Assembly (NCBI GenBank): GCA_032622095.1
Contig: CP136063.1
Location: 92,667,980 to 92,731,979 of the forward strand
DNA: 64,000 bases
Direction: 5' to 3'
Source of the DNA: Siphonodentalium dalli
Lineage: Eukaryota > Mollusca > Scaphopoda > Gadilida > Siphonodentaliidae
Both the position numbers and the translations under genes were made by a program. A model generated the notes under the pieces. That model saw only the letters and a list, made by a program, of their open reading frames with translations. It was not told the DNA's origin and did no database searches. Of the stretch, positions 10,525-21,599 are shown piece by piece. The stretch's first letter is position 1, and each line of letters starts with the position of its first letter.

Positions 10525-10668
10525 TAGAAGCTGCATATGTTTTTGAGAAATGCACTTTTTATTGGATTGAGTGGGATTCGAACCCATGCCCGTGATGGTG
10601 AGCGCGCCTTGCGACTCAAAGTCTGACGTCAATACCACACGGCCACCGAAGCGACAAAAAAAAATGAA
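10525..10668 (-). repeat. tRNA-derived SINE-like head, copy 2
   Basis: This better preserved copy reads TGGCCGTGTGGTATTGACGT for the box A region and GGGTTCGAATCCCAC for box B on the reverse strand. Similarity with 10200-10305 continues past box B into AAGTGCATTTCTCAAAAACA, so the two are copies of one element and not independent tRNA genes. The flanking A/G-rich tract follows the same pattern. The acceptor stem is absent. Confidence 0.65.
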
Positions 10669-11035
10669 AAAAGAAAAGAAAGGGGACTACTTTTGCCTCG
10701 GGTTTAAGTCAGGGACTATTCCGGCGGAATTGTCTGCGTTTACATGCATTTTAAATATAGGGGTTATTCAATAGAAAGGCTACACATATTTTGCTTGCCA
10801 TCGTAGCGTGGTTAAGACACTATTGTAGAAGAATTCTTTCTTTCGTTTTGAATGTTAGATCCAATTTGATCATTGGATACATGACTTCCGAATAAGCAAT
10901 ACATCATTCGAGGAACTCTGCTGAGAAGTAGAGTTATTTATATATTCGGAAGTCGATTACCGCTGATAAGAATTTTAATGTAGATAAAACTCTTTATTTC
11001 TCCGCCTCAGAAACTTAGTATCGATATGATCGGGG

Positions 11036-11755
11036 GAAACGTTAGTCAATATGACTAACTTAAGTTAGTCAAAAGTTTATCCATATATATAGGATGACTA
11101 AATTTAGTCATAATCCCGAAAAAAAATTCATAATGACTAGGGTTATGTTAGTCATATCTAGTAAGAAATGATTAGTCAAAACGACCAGGATTGAGTCATG
11201 ATGAATAACTGTTCTTAGTCACCGGGAAGGTGAAAATGTACTTTGTTGTAAATTTGGTGCAAATAACTTCAGTACTCAACCAGCTGATAAATTCAGAATC
11301 AGAGACCGAGTTGAAAGCAGGATAAGTTTCAATCAATTCTCTAAAACACAGATTACAATACTGGTCTGTTGAGATGTATACCGATGGTTTGTGGTGTTGA
11401 TTAACTGGTTAATTTCTAATATGTCTTTTGTGTCTATGAAATAATAACCTTTTTCCAAATAATGTAGCATTTGGGGTGGGGTGAAGTTCTGATATATAAT
11501 AATGTCATTCTATCCTCCCATCACATTCGTTCAATTATAGATCTAACAGAATTGCGTTGCAGTGGAAATTGAACATTTGGCAATGACTATTAAACATTAT
11601 TTAAGGCGGTGTTGCAATTAGAGTTATTCTTCGTGAAACGTAGTCACAACGAATAAGGCCAGAGTTAGTCATAATGATTCGCTGAAATGTGTGGGTTAGT
11701 CGAAGGGATTCCAAATGCTTGTGACTAACCCTAACTTAGTCAAATTGACCCGAAA
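11036..11755. mobile_element. TTAGTCA-rich element, family G, copy 1
   Basis: Many TTAGTCA/TGACTAA motifs cluster in the left (11040-11220) and right (11640-11750) subterminal parts and are absent from the middle. The ends are imperfect inverted repeats: GTCAATATGACTAACTTAAG on the left and, inverted from the right, GTCAATTTGACTAAGTTAGG. Subterminal repeats of one heptamer are typical of transposase-binding regions in small DNA transposons. No ORF is visible. A partial second copy is at 41095-41435. Confidence 0.65.
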
Positions 11756-11869
11756 TATTTCTCATGCAGTGTATACTTCATATCTGTGACAATGTGCATG
11801 CGTGCCTTGTTCCGTGGTTTTGTGACTTTTCGGTAGTGTTTGGCACTGGCAATAAGTTCTGCACATGAG

Positions 11870-12242
11870 TTAAAGACATATTATGGACTTGTTCGGTGCA
11901 TGGATTTGATAAGTTAGTACTCAGGCCCTGTGGCAACTAGAGGAATGTAGCATTCTACTAACATCGTCGATAATGTCCAACAAATCGACCCTACCACTCC
12001 ATAGATAACATCGTGAGAACTACGCTCAATTGTAAATATTAACATCTTGATTCAGTACGCAACTATCGGCGATGAACAAACGCGAACGATTTCGCCTACA
12101 ATAATCATTGCATTTAATTAATATATAGGTATGACGGTGTGTGTTGTCAATTGATATAATATATGTAAAATTAATTACTTTGGGAAAGATTATTCCCCAT
12201 TTCTATTTGATCACACTATCGGAGTGTTTCACATCACTTTAA
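11870..12242 (+). mobile_element. MITE family C, copy 1
   Basis: The 373-bp element begins TTAAAGACATATTATGGACT and ends GTGTTTCACATCACTTTAA. It shares GGAATGTAGCATTCTACTAA, CAATTGTAAATATT, TATCGGCGAT and TGTGTGTTGTCAATT with copies at 15637, 51361 and 53605. Both ends abut TTAA. Beyond the AG the two ends are not inverted repeats of each other. Confidence 0.85.
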
Positions 12243-12835
12243 CTGTATTACAGAATTGGGACACAGTTGCAGAGACAACACTTTCGGCCTTAGCAATTGA
12301 ATCAATCTTATTGATGTGAATAAATAAAAGGATCTGACGAGAAACACAATCGACTTGTAGTTACAGACCCAATGCGGTGGGGACAAAATCATGTGTTCTG
12401 GCTCATCGTGGGGTACATGGATGACTGATACCTGGGTGTCTCGTTTTGAACCTTGAGGCGGGGCCGATGGGCTCAAACTCAACAATCAGTTATCAACTCT
12501 CCATGTACCCGCAATGTTGACTAGGTTAAATTGTAATTTGCCGTGTAAAATTAATGGAAAACTTTTGTTTGGTCCCGGACCATTTCACGCGAGCATTTAC
12601 ATTTGATACTTTGGTACCGGACTATCACGAATTGGTCCACCTCACGAGCAGGACCAAATTAAAAAATTTACATGATGATTTATAGGTCCCCGACTATTTA
12701 TTTGGTCCCCCGACACAGCATAGTCGGTGACCAAATCGCATCACATGGATGGGGTATGTGTTAGTTATATGGTAGATTTTTGGCACAGCTTAGAATGAAG
12801 TGTTCATTTCTTCATATGTGCTCGAACAAATTAAT
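12243..12835. other. spacer with repeated TTTGGTCCC-like motifs
   Basis: No gene is seen. Between 12558 and 12735 the motif TTTGGTCCCGGAC recurs in variants (12570, 12610, 12688, 12703) and in inverted form (GTCGGTGACCAAAT), which suggests a decayed small element. The string TATGGTAGATTTTTGGCACA at 12768 also occurs at 10416. Confidence 0.4.
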
Positions 12836-13019
12836 TATTACGCATGGCCATGTTATCGGAATAGCACATCTCAGATAAACTCAGATCAAACATGAAAATC
12901 GGTCCTGAAATGTCCCCCCCCCCATGTGGGGTTAGAACCTCGCCAATCTCGACTAACCCGGGCGGACAGACTGTGATGATGGTATCCGCGACCAAACGAC
13001 CTCGGCTATGAGGATATCA
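12836..13019 (-). repeat. tRNA-derived SINE family S, copy 1
   Basis: On the reverse strand box A is TAGCCGAGGTCG and box B GAGGTTCTAACCCC, followed by a tail with GACCGATTTTCATGTTTGAT and CATCTCA-like bases. The same order occurs on the forward strand at 34613-34790. It directly abuts MITE A at 13020. A ten-C run sits between head and tail. Confidence 0.7.
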
Positions 13020-13511
13020 TTAAAGGCCCACTTAATTTTCGAGTCACTGATAATTTTGTTATGGTACCTTGATATACGGTTTTATTAACAATCTATCCCA
13101 TAAAATATGATTAAAAATACTATAATTCATCACCATTTGAAACGTCTGTGTCTCAGAAGATGCCCATAGAGAAATAGAAAACAGCTGAAATCATATAAAG
13201 ATTACCCCCGTTTTGGCTCCCAGAATGCAACAGAATTCAAACTAAAAATGTATTCTCAATGGAAGGGGAATAACTCTATCTTTAAGATTTAGAGTTATTC
13301 CCCCTCCATTGAAAATAATAGAATTTGAACTACAATCTAGATGAAACTTAAGAACAAATACACATCAGTAACTCAACAAAAACAACATGTTCACAGTTTA
13401 TTACACCGGATAAGTTGATAATACCATATTTTGGAGCTTCCTCTTTCAAATGTTGTATAATGTGGCATATATTTTAGATATGTGATCTGGGGGTTCGAAG
13501 TGGGCCTTTAA
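13020..13511. mobile_element. MITE family A, copy 1 (intact)
   Basis: A 492-bp element with inverted ends TTAAAGGCCCACTTAATTTT and GTGGGCCTTTAA. The TTAA at each end fits a 4-bp target duplication. Inside is a 60-bp palindrome (13259-13315), AATGGAAGGGGAATAACTCT against AGAGTTATTCCCCCTCCATT. It is collinear with 27992-29452 once the foldback insertion there is removed. No ORF. piggyBac and Kolobok both use TTAA; the AGG-type ends suit Kolobok better, but that is inference. Confidence 0.85.
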
Positions 13512-13540
13512 AACAAAACCCTTTCATCGTGTTGATGTGT

Positions 13541-13645
13541 TCATTGTTTCAAATGACGTATGGTCATGTTACGATTCGAATGGTACTTTATATTGAGATG
13601 TTACTCAACTCAGATCAAACAGGACGTCTTGAATTTATTAAAATA
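13541..13645 (-). repeat. SINE family S, tail fragment
   Basis: Reverse-strand GTTTGATCTGAGTTGAGTAA and CATCTCAATATAAAGTACCA match the tails of the S copies at 12836 and 34613. The tRNA-like head is missing. Confidence 0.55.
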
Positions 13646-14550
13646 CTTGCTTTGTCTGCATGTATATTTGTCACATGAACATTTAAATGCACCAATATGA
13701 ACATGTTTTATTTCATTCGCCCAGGTTGATATACATAATCAATTACACTTGGTAATGACGATAAATCGAACTTTTCTTCGGAATTCGCGCATAATTTCCT
13801 TGATTTTTGTACTTCGGAAAAAGCTTACCTGACGAAATGTTCAATTACTCACAGAAAGTGTCACATCGCGTAAAAAGTTGTATCTTGAAGAAGCAAATTG
13901 TGGTAAGAAAGGCTGTCCAAATCTACTGTAAAAATGGCGGGCTAAATTCACCAACGGACTACTATATTGTTGCATCACATCGAACAATCATATAATATGC
14001 AAATTTAAACTGGAATCCGATGCACATGTATTCCGTCACGAATGCGGCACATAATATATAACATGGAATACGCAATAAGAATAGTGCACGTGAAGTGGCA
14101 CCTAAATGTAATCCAATGTATTCCGTATATACATGTGCCACATGTAAACAGGCATAAACAACCATGGGAATGGTGCTGTCGGCCTCCATATATCATGACA
14201 TTCAAAAATAAAAAGGACATATATTATGCCGATCTATTTAGCTACTTTGTTCCCTGACGAAATTCCGCGTTATCACTATCATACTATAGTGGAAAAGTGA
14301 ATCGAAACATATGCTCAATTTAAATTATGACCATATATCCGGAACATATATAATTGGAATATGGACAACTAGTATATTGTGGATTGTTTGGTATATTCCC
14401 CACAACCTAAAAACTGACAATGACTGGAGCACGCAGGAGGCGCTATTTATACTCTCCGCGCCCACGCAGAGAACGTTTTGCAAACTTATTGAGAACGTAC
14501 TAGCAACACAATGACAGCGACTTGGACGCACTAAGGACGTTTATAGCTTA
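13646..14550. other. unannotated DNA
   Basis: No gene or transposon end is clear. A diverged direct repeat around GTATTCCGT lies at about 14028 and 14118. The open frames here overlap on both strands and lack motifs. Confidence 0.35.
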
Positions 14551-14558
14551 ACGGAAGC

Positions 14559-14654
14559 GCAGTGAGAGCGCGTGATCTCGAGCGTGAGACTTGACAAAGT
14601 AGAAACACGCAGTGAGAGCGCGTGAGATCGTGAGACTTGACAAAGTAGAAACAC
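14559..14654. repeat. about 48-bp tandem duplication
   Basis: GCAGTGAGAGCGCGTGA..GAGACTTGACAAAGTAGAAA is present twice (14559-14608 and 14609-14654). The second unit lacks four bases. Confidence 0.9.
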
Positions 14655-14740
14655 AATGGGTCGTAATAAGAGCGCAATACAAACTTGATAAGCGGCATAG
14701 TTTTCCGCGCTCCTCCTGCGTGTTACTGATATTTTTGTAC

Positions 14741-15124
14741 TTTTCAGCGCAATGCAAGCGCCGGCCTGATCGCAGCGGAGTGTGACATGGGTTTTAAGCT
14801 TACTGCAGTCGCAGAGGACAAGATTGGTTTCTTACTGCGACCACGAGTAGCTTGTATGCATCCTTGCTACGTCAACGGGACGCTCACGTCGCTCGCTTTT
14901 CGTTGCCACGGCGACAGTACTGCGCCCTGGTCAGAACGCCGAACCTCTGCCTGTGATCTGACGCTCAGGGGCGATCATGGGGACCCTCTCCCGTCCTAGC
15001 CAGTGTCAACTGCGTCACCAATCGGTTCTTGGATACCTTAATGCGTTTATCTTGGCGCTTTGATAATTTTTCAGCGCAATGCAAGCGCCGGCCTGATCGC
15101 AGCGGAGTGTGACAGGGGTTTAAG
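14741..15124. repeat. 57-bp direct repeat pair
   Basis: TTTTCAGCGCAATGCAAGCG through GGAGTGTGACA..GGGTTTAAG occurs at 14741-14797 and again at 15068-15124 with one or two differences. The 270 bp between is unusually GC-rich for this window and may be the body of an unidentified element. No motif was recognised in the frames across it. Confidence 0.8.
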
Positions 15125-15636
15125 ATGCACGCATCCACACCGGTATAACAACAGCAAGTTATGTGTTCTGCCAATTTTTATCACAGTATTGTGGTTTTTC
15201 GAGCTTAGGCTAATATGTGTGTCCCAGTCGCCGCAAATTATCTGTTGAAGCTAAATTAATGCTGGCGACATGTTTAATTGGACTGCGGTGGGACATCTGA
15301 GATTGAATCCATGGGTATAGTTGTTTTGAAATGATCAATGCGATGTCTAATTCTCTGTAATCCCATTCGATCTGACGAGGAATGTCACAAGGTCACTAAC
15401 GAGTTGTCATCATCCTCACGCCAGCTCATTTCATTTCCTGGTCCCCGCCGTCGTTAAAACTCAATGAGTGCCGCCTGGAAAATTGGTTGTGAAAGATCAA
15501 CCAGATTATATTCAGATCATTTCCATGTCAAGGGCCCCATTGGTTTAGTCTAAAAGGCACACAGCGCTTTACGATGTGATAAGCTGTCTTGTGACAGCGA
15601 AGCTGCTTTGATTCCTTTAACCCATTTTAACAATAC
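15125..15636. other. unannotated DNA
   Basis: No structure of note was seen. Confidence 0.4.
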
Positions 15637-16025
15637 TTAAAGTGATGTGAAACACTCCGGTAGGGTGATCAACTATTGAATGGAGAATAATCTCTTTCTC
15701 AAAGTAGTTTTTATTTTTTTATTTTACAAATATTGTATCCAAATTGACAACACACACCGTCATTATTATATATTAATTAAATAAAATGACTCTCGATGGC
15801 GAAATCGTATTCTTTAGCGTAACGTAGACAGTTGCGTCCCGAATCGAGAAGTAAATATTTACAATTGAGCGTAGTTCAGACGATGTTCTCCATGGAGTGA
15901 CATGGTAGAGTTGCTTGAGATTATCGGCGATGTTAATAGAATGCTACATTCCCACAGTTGGCATAGCGCCTGAATACTAACTTGTCAGCTCAACACACCC
16001 GAAAAAGTCCATAATATGTCTTTAA
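15637..16025 (-). mobile_element. MITE family C, copy 2
   Basis: A 389-bp reverse-orientation copy. It begins TTAAAGTGATGTGAAACACT and ends GTCCATAATATGTCTTTAA. Blocks match copy 1 along its full length, and both ends abut TTAA. Confidence 0.85.
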
Positions 16026-16241
16026 CAATATAGGCCCTTTTTAAATTCATCAACTGAACATTTTCCACAAATTAACATAAATAATTCGCCACCTGTACTT
16101 TCTGTCTGTCGTCTGCTTTTATTATCTAAATGTCCCTCCATACGACTAATGGACCATTCCAATATATTTTGGTATATATCACCCACGAGCCCGTTACTGT
16201 GTGGTCTTGACCAAGCCTTGATATAGTGTGTCTGTATTTTG

Positions 16242-17022
16242 TAGAATGAGGTCCCCAGAGGGTGAATTTGGTGACGCTATCCCGCACAGTGAGCTAACAT
16301 CACTATATTCACCCTTTGGGACCTCATTCTGCTTAGGCATCATCTTCTGGGAAGTATAGTCTCAAATCAACATTTGTTTTTAGTAGTTACTTTTTCTCTT
16401 CTGCAGTTCCCATAGTTTCTATATCTTCTAATTTGCATAAGGTAACATACATAATCGAGCTGACTAATGGGTGAACATAACCAACTTCAAGTGTGGGACA
16501 TCAAACTGATCCTAGGTCTCCCATAGCAGTTGAGGCCTAAACAGAATGAGGCCCCCAGAGGGTGAATGTACTGACGCTACCCCACACAGTTAATATTTGC
16601 CTTCTGTTCAATTTATATATCCCCTAATTTGCAGAAGATAAAATGCATAATCGAGCTGACTAAAGAGTGAACATAACCAACTTCAACTGGGGACATCAAT
16701 CTGATCCTATGTCTTTAGTTAAACATATTTTATTGCCAATACATGCACAGGTATATGACAGACAGGGATTGGGGTACAAGTGCTAACCACTTAGATATTC
16801 CCCGCTCCTCACAATTTGACAATAAGTAATGAAATGATGCGGCAATACAATACAACATTAAAGCTTCAATGAGAGTAACATATAGGATTCAACAAGGAGA
16901 GGCTCCCATAGCAGTTGAGGCTTAAGCAGAATGAGGTTCACAGAGAGTGAATTTGGTGACTGACGCTAGCCAGCCATGCGGGATATCGTCAATAAATTCA
17001 CCCTCTGGTGACCTCATTCTGC
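16242..17022. repeat. cluster of D hairpins with a duplicated intervening unit
   Basis: Two complete hairpins (16242-16332 and 16926-17022) begin AGAATGAGGTCCCCAGAGGG or a close variant and end with its inverse, ACCTCATTCTGC. A half copy lies at 16542-16590. Between them a unit with CATAATCGAGCTGACTAA and GTGAACATAACCAACTTCAA is repeated (about 16419-16535 and 16612-16711). CTCCCATAGCAGTTGAGGC precedes two of the hairpins. A second cluster of this family is at 48888-49470. Confidence 0.8.
16712..16830 (+). repeat. dispersed repeat family Q, copy 1
   Basis: AAACATATTTTATTGCCAAT and GGGATTGGGGTACAAGTG..CCACTTAG recur at about 39470-39600 and, in the second part only, at 58600-58650. All copies have the same orientation. 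It may be the 3' part of a retroposon, but no head was identified. Confidence 0.5.
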
Positions 17023-18699
17023 ATGCACATGACAGTCACACTATTTCAAGTTTTGGTCTTGATGGTTAAACATCGACATTCAAATGTTGGAGTTTCAAGA
17101 TGTAATCAGGGTTCCAGACTAATTTTTACGAAAACTATTTAACTTTTTATTTAAATTCTAGTGTATAACATAACATGTTTGGAACAAGAAGTGCAACAAG
17201 AAAGACGCCATTTTGTCCGATGTTGAATTTGATATGCATTTTTCATAAAGTTTCGATGTTTTTAAGGGACAGTAAAAACTATTTTGTTAATGTTTGAATA
17301 AAAAATGATACTCTTGGTATTAAATGGTCCGGTTTACATGTCATATTTTGTTTTCAACATTCATTCAACAGAACAAAGCAGAAACGATGTTAATTCAGAC
17401 TTTACATGTTGTTATTGCAGCTGGATGTCTGGGAACTCTGAATGCATCTTTAATAAGTTTCGAAATGTCTCGGTCAAAATTCCATTGATCGCCTCTGATA
17501 AAGGCTGTCCAAGCTTTCGTTTCCCAAAATCGGTACATTATAACTTGACTTATCAGACATGCCCGGATATTTACTGGAACAAAATAACGGCTAACACTAA
17601 AATTCGTATTGCTTGAAAAGTGCAACTGTACTTATCACCTAATACTGTAATGCTGTATCAGCGCCAGAAAACAAAAATAATATCAAATATAAAACTAACA
17701 GCAACTTCTTAGCACGAGCTATCGTCTGTGGAATCGAGCCTGTTGCGCTTACATGGTTACGGTTTCATCTCGGATCATGGTAATGGCCGCGTCTGAGAAT
17801 TCGACAATTTCCACGGTGCTTTCCCCGTAAAAAATACGGGATTTTCTGACAGTTTATCGCTATGATACAACTCATAATTATTTGAAATTGGAAACATTTA
17901 TGGTAGCAATTTAAAAATATTACATTGCACGGACAGACGACAACAATTCAAGGGAGAGAACTAGGGCAGCGTATTTTCAAATAGGTAAATATGCGGATTT
18001 GCATATTACCCGTCCAAATTTCTTACTTTCTGTGAATGTTCATAACTTTGTAAACAAATAAACCGTTAAGTAGATACTTATTTTCTTATTTTCAATCCTC
18101 GTGCGACCTTTAAGATCGCGTACATCTATATGTACATGTACATACGAGTTATAGCATGCACAGGAGTCAGTTTCATCCACAGATCTCCCCCATTCGCAGT
18201 CCTGATATAAACAGATATAAAAAGGTCAGTAGAACCCAGACCACCTTGCTGCGGTCGCCAATTTTTACAGAGGCGTCGTGACCGACTAAAATTGACAACT
18301 GGAAACGGAAACAAATTGTGCAAGTTTTCCAGCTGAGCTCATCCGGCTTTCTGTGCAATGGACGCTGTTAATGGGAGACATTAATTGGTGGGTGGATCCC
18401 ATCGGTCACAACCTGCTAACCACGGTTCTATCGGAAGTGAGGTGCCTCAAATCGATAAGAGTTATCGGCGTTATATGTGAAAATTGTACACTTGCTGCTT
18501 AGAATCATACCCACCGACACATACATAAGTTATTTTACACCTCAGCTATATGTATAAACTCAAAGCAAATACTCCATTTCAGTATAGACCCAATAAAGGC
18601 CTATATGTATTAATCTTAATACGCATAACTATTCTAATTATAAATCTGAGACTGATAGTTGCATTTGTATATGGTTCGGTTCACTCCGTGTTCTAATGG
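17023..18699. other. unannotated DNA
   Basis: About 1.7 kb without a confident feature. A 103-codon forward frame (17305-17616) overlaps a 76-codon reverse frame and has a Cys-rich patch, but no family is recognised and there is no homologue in the window. Confidence 0.4.
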
Positions 18700-18845
18700 G
18701 CGAGAATACACTGGAATAAAAGTGGGCTATCGTGGGATAAAAACGGGATATCAGTGGGAATATGCCGGGATAAAATCGGGATATCAGTGGGAATATGCCG
18801 GGATAAAATCGGGATATCGGTGGGAATATGCCGGGATAAAATCGC
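18700..18845. repeat. 33-bp minisatellite
   Basis: Units starting GGGATAAAATCGGGATATCA are repeated at 18734, 18767, 18800 and, in part, 18833. A looser copy lies just before. Because 33 is divisible by three, open frames run through it on both strands (11-residue repeats such as YQWEYAGIKSG and YPGIFPLISRF). I regard those frames as by-products. Confidence 0.9.
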
Positions 18846-19004
18846 AACCGAAAGTCCAATATCGACGGGAATAATCCCAGATATGAAAGAGGAAATTCGC
18901 GATATATAGACGAATTAAAAGCAGGTTTGTTCCGGGGTTTAAAAAAAATTTGAAATCCCAATGATGTCGCAGCATTTGTTTTGAGGATTAATGTCAATAT
19001 CCAA

Positions 19005-19452
19005 TTACAGGTACTCAATCCGATTCGATGGTCCCCATATCATCAGATTCCAACAACAACAGTTTTTTTTAAATGCCGCTTCAGATATCAGAATTGATTA
19101 ATTGCAAAACAATAATGCTAACCAAAGTCAACTATAGTATACAATTGCCCCAAACCTGCTATTTATCAACATTTTGTGCAATAAAATTTTGCCGGTTTGT
19201 CAAATATCTGACACAAAAAAGCCACTTGATTTTAGAGTTATCTTCATCCGCGCTATTTGGTCTTCTCGTCGACTTTTACTGGGCCACTAAATATTCCAGG
19301 TGGTGAAAAATAATAGATTTTTAAAAATCGGCATCTGATCACTCTGAGATTTGATGGATGTGTTCCTCGACTCGAATCAAATATTTTTACCCCCCCCCCG
19401 AAGCCAAATAAATAGTAATTGAGGGCTGCTTAATCAGATTGAGTACCTTTAA
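19005..19452 (+). mobile_element. MITE family B, copy 4 (best preserved)
   Basis: A 448-bp element with inverted ends AGGTACTCAATCCGATT and, inverted from the right, AGGTACTCAATCTGATT. The right end abuts TTAA; the left has TTAC. The interior is non-coding and carries a nine-C run at 19391-19399. It serves as the reference for the broken copies at 1990, 6901 and 9292. Confidence 0.85.
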
Positions 19453-20388
19453 TCTCTTCCGAAAATAAAAAAAACTGACATTGAAATGTTTCTAGGAAAT
19501 CACACTCGAGATTTTCTAAAATTTCACCGCAATCTCAAATGTAAACTTCACTGTTATTCTGGTATGTAATTCTCTGTTCGTATTACCTGTACTATTTTTG
19601 TATCATTATTTATAACTCTTCAATAAATGGAGGAAAATAAAGATATAATAAAAACAACATAAATAAATTCAATATTAGCTTATCATTTATATGCCTAAGG
19701 TTTTCGATCAGATGAAGATGAATGCAATGTCGCGAAATTGCTTTAGTTCTATTCTTACATGCGTACAACTTAATAAATGAGCCCAGATTTGCAGAATGAC
19801 GTCGTCATTTTAAACTCGAACGCGATTACCTCATATATATCGCGCCATAAAACAATGGAATTTGTTGTTTTTTGACCAACAGTAGTATATTTGTCTACTT
19901 TTGGTCAAAATTTTAGTCTGAGATGGTCATCAGTTAGAAAAAATTCCAACAGTTGGAAAGCTTGAGGTACCAGTTGGAAAATTCCAACCCAAGGGGGGGG
20001 GGGTGGTGGTGCAAATGGATTTCTGCAACTTGGGAGTTTGGTTTGGTTGAAGGAGGAGGCCCAAATAAAACCTGTCGCTACGTCCCTGAGAACATTGTGA
20101 TGAGTGAAGGTATGTTGTAACTTGTACATTAAAACTACCTGTAATATATATAAACCTAGCTGGTGAATACGACCCATGTTGTCATAGTCCGGGGTTATAT
20201 TATGGGTTCATCGCATTGGAGAGGTTGCAATTACGTCCGGTTGACATAAGGTTGATATGGGTTCCTCATCTCCGGGTGACGCAAAGCCCGTTTGTCCAAT
20301 GTGTGGCAGAGCTAGTTGACCAAGCTGCAAAACAGAGTTCAGTCCCCTCCCTACGCTATGTATGACCGATGTCGATATGTGTATTTTC
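19453..20388. other. spacer with TTGGAAATTCCAAC-type repeats
   Basis: No gene is seen. At 19925-20007, TTCCAACAGTTGGAAAGC and AGTTGGAAAATTCCAACCC are followed by a G-run. Similar TTCCAAC/GGAAATT blocks occur at 27810-27910, 29610-29670 and 57100-57260, probably remnants of one old family. Confidence 0.4.
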
Positions 20389-20877
20389 TTAAAGACACGG
20401 TTGGCCTTGGCGGTGGGTATTCTGTGAAAATATCTCCACCCGTCAAAAACCGCCACAAACAGAAAGAACATCAAAATGTAGATAGACTTTGTCCGTATAC
20501 AAATAAGAAATATCGCATAAACAGTATGTTATGGTCATTGTTATGTAAACAAAAGCGTAAAAAGTAACTTTTCTAGTGTTTGTTTATATTATGATGGTAA
20601 ACATAAAGAGCGTTCTTTGTTGGTGAATACCTGATATGGAACTAATAAAGAGCGTTTATGCCATTTGTGTGTGATTAGCCAGTAGCACTGTGCTGTCTTC
20701 TGTAACACAATCAGGCTCTTGCTTAGGTAAAATATAGTAGGTCTTTATGATAACATGTTGTTTACGTGATGGTCATGGTATATATGAACGGAACTGTATG
20801 CATTTTACTGTTTTCTGTTTACGGTGTTTGGAACAAAAATGAATATTTTCGACAATTAAGGCCGCACGTGCCTTTAA
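20389..20877 (+). mobile_element. MITE family E, copy 1
   Basis: A 489-bp element starting TTAAAGACACGGTTGGCC and ending GGCCGCACGTGCCTTTAA, i.e. inverted ends bounded by TTAA. Inner blocks GGCGGTGGGTATTCTGT, GTCAAAAACCGCCA, TATGTAAACAAAAGCG and AAACATAAAGAGCGTT match 45504-46034 in order. No ORF. Confidence 0.85.
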
Positions 20878-21449
20878 ATTAAATTTTGTTATTGAAGTGT
20901 TTTTTTTCCAGCTACAATTTATTCTGGCTTGATCTGGACAATTTAGAAATGAGTATGGACAGTTTAATTTCTCAGAATAATGAAGAATGAATTATAACCT
21001 ACACAAGTCTCAAATAAAATTTAATATGGATATTGCAGCAGGGGCAGCCATTGACTCTGTTGGTTTTCTTTTGTAAGGGTGTGATGTGTGTTTTTCCTAA
21101 GTTGATATTGCTAAATTTAATTAATGTTAGTTCGGAGATAATTATACGAGGACCTATGCATGCTTTAGGCGACGAAAAGCGTGTGTAGGCACCCTGAGAT
21201 TTCTCATTTGTAATCTTGGCTTCAGATGCCGGTTTTTATGGCATGACTGAACAACTTTGTTATTCTCGTGATCAATGTCCCCCCGTGGGTTGGCAGATGT
21301 TCGGTTTAAAAAATAAAGTGATCTAAAGTAACACACGTAATGAACGAGATCTATAGTGTGGTCATTTGATGTCGTATTACGCAATATAATACCTCATAGA
21401 ATCACAATCAAACATCACCTTCACGGGTGAATCCTCGTCTAATTGTAAA
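20878..21449. other. unannotated DNA left of the DIRS-like element
   Basis: No gene or repeat end was identified. Confidence 0.4.
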
Positions 21450-21488
21450 ATTCTATTCCGGTAAATAATTACTTCGTGACAAATGAGA
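21450..21488. repeat. left inverted terminal repeat of the DIRS-like element
   Basis: Its reverse complement, TCTCATTTGTCACGAAGTAA through ACCGGAATAGAAT, matches 26041-26079. It lies about 110 bp beyond the recombinase stop codon. Confidence 0.75.
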
Positions 21489-21599
21489 CTTTAAATAAGG
21501 CGGGCAACAATAGACACAACACTATATCAAAACGAAATGTATTGTAATAACACCACATATTCAGATATGTTATGAAACCTCATAACGATACAAATCAGG

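Noticed and set aside
10113-10595. 160-codon forward frame, the longest apart from repeat artefacts
   Set aside because: It runs through two tRNA-like SINE heads and an A/G-rich tract and is overlapped by long frames on both strands. No motif is seen.
18638-19018. 126-codon reverse frame with repeated FYPGIFPLISR
   Set aside because: It is the 33-bp minisatellite read in an open frame; its ends lie in a MITE B copy and in unique DNA.
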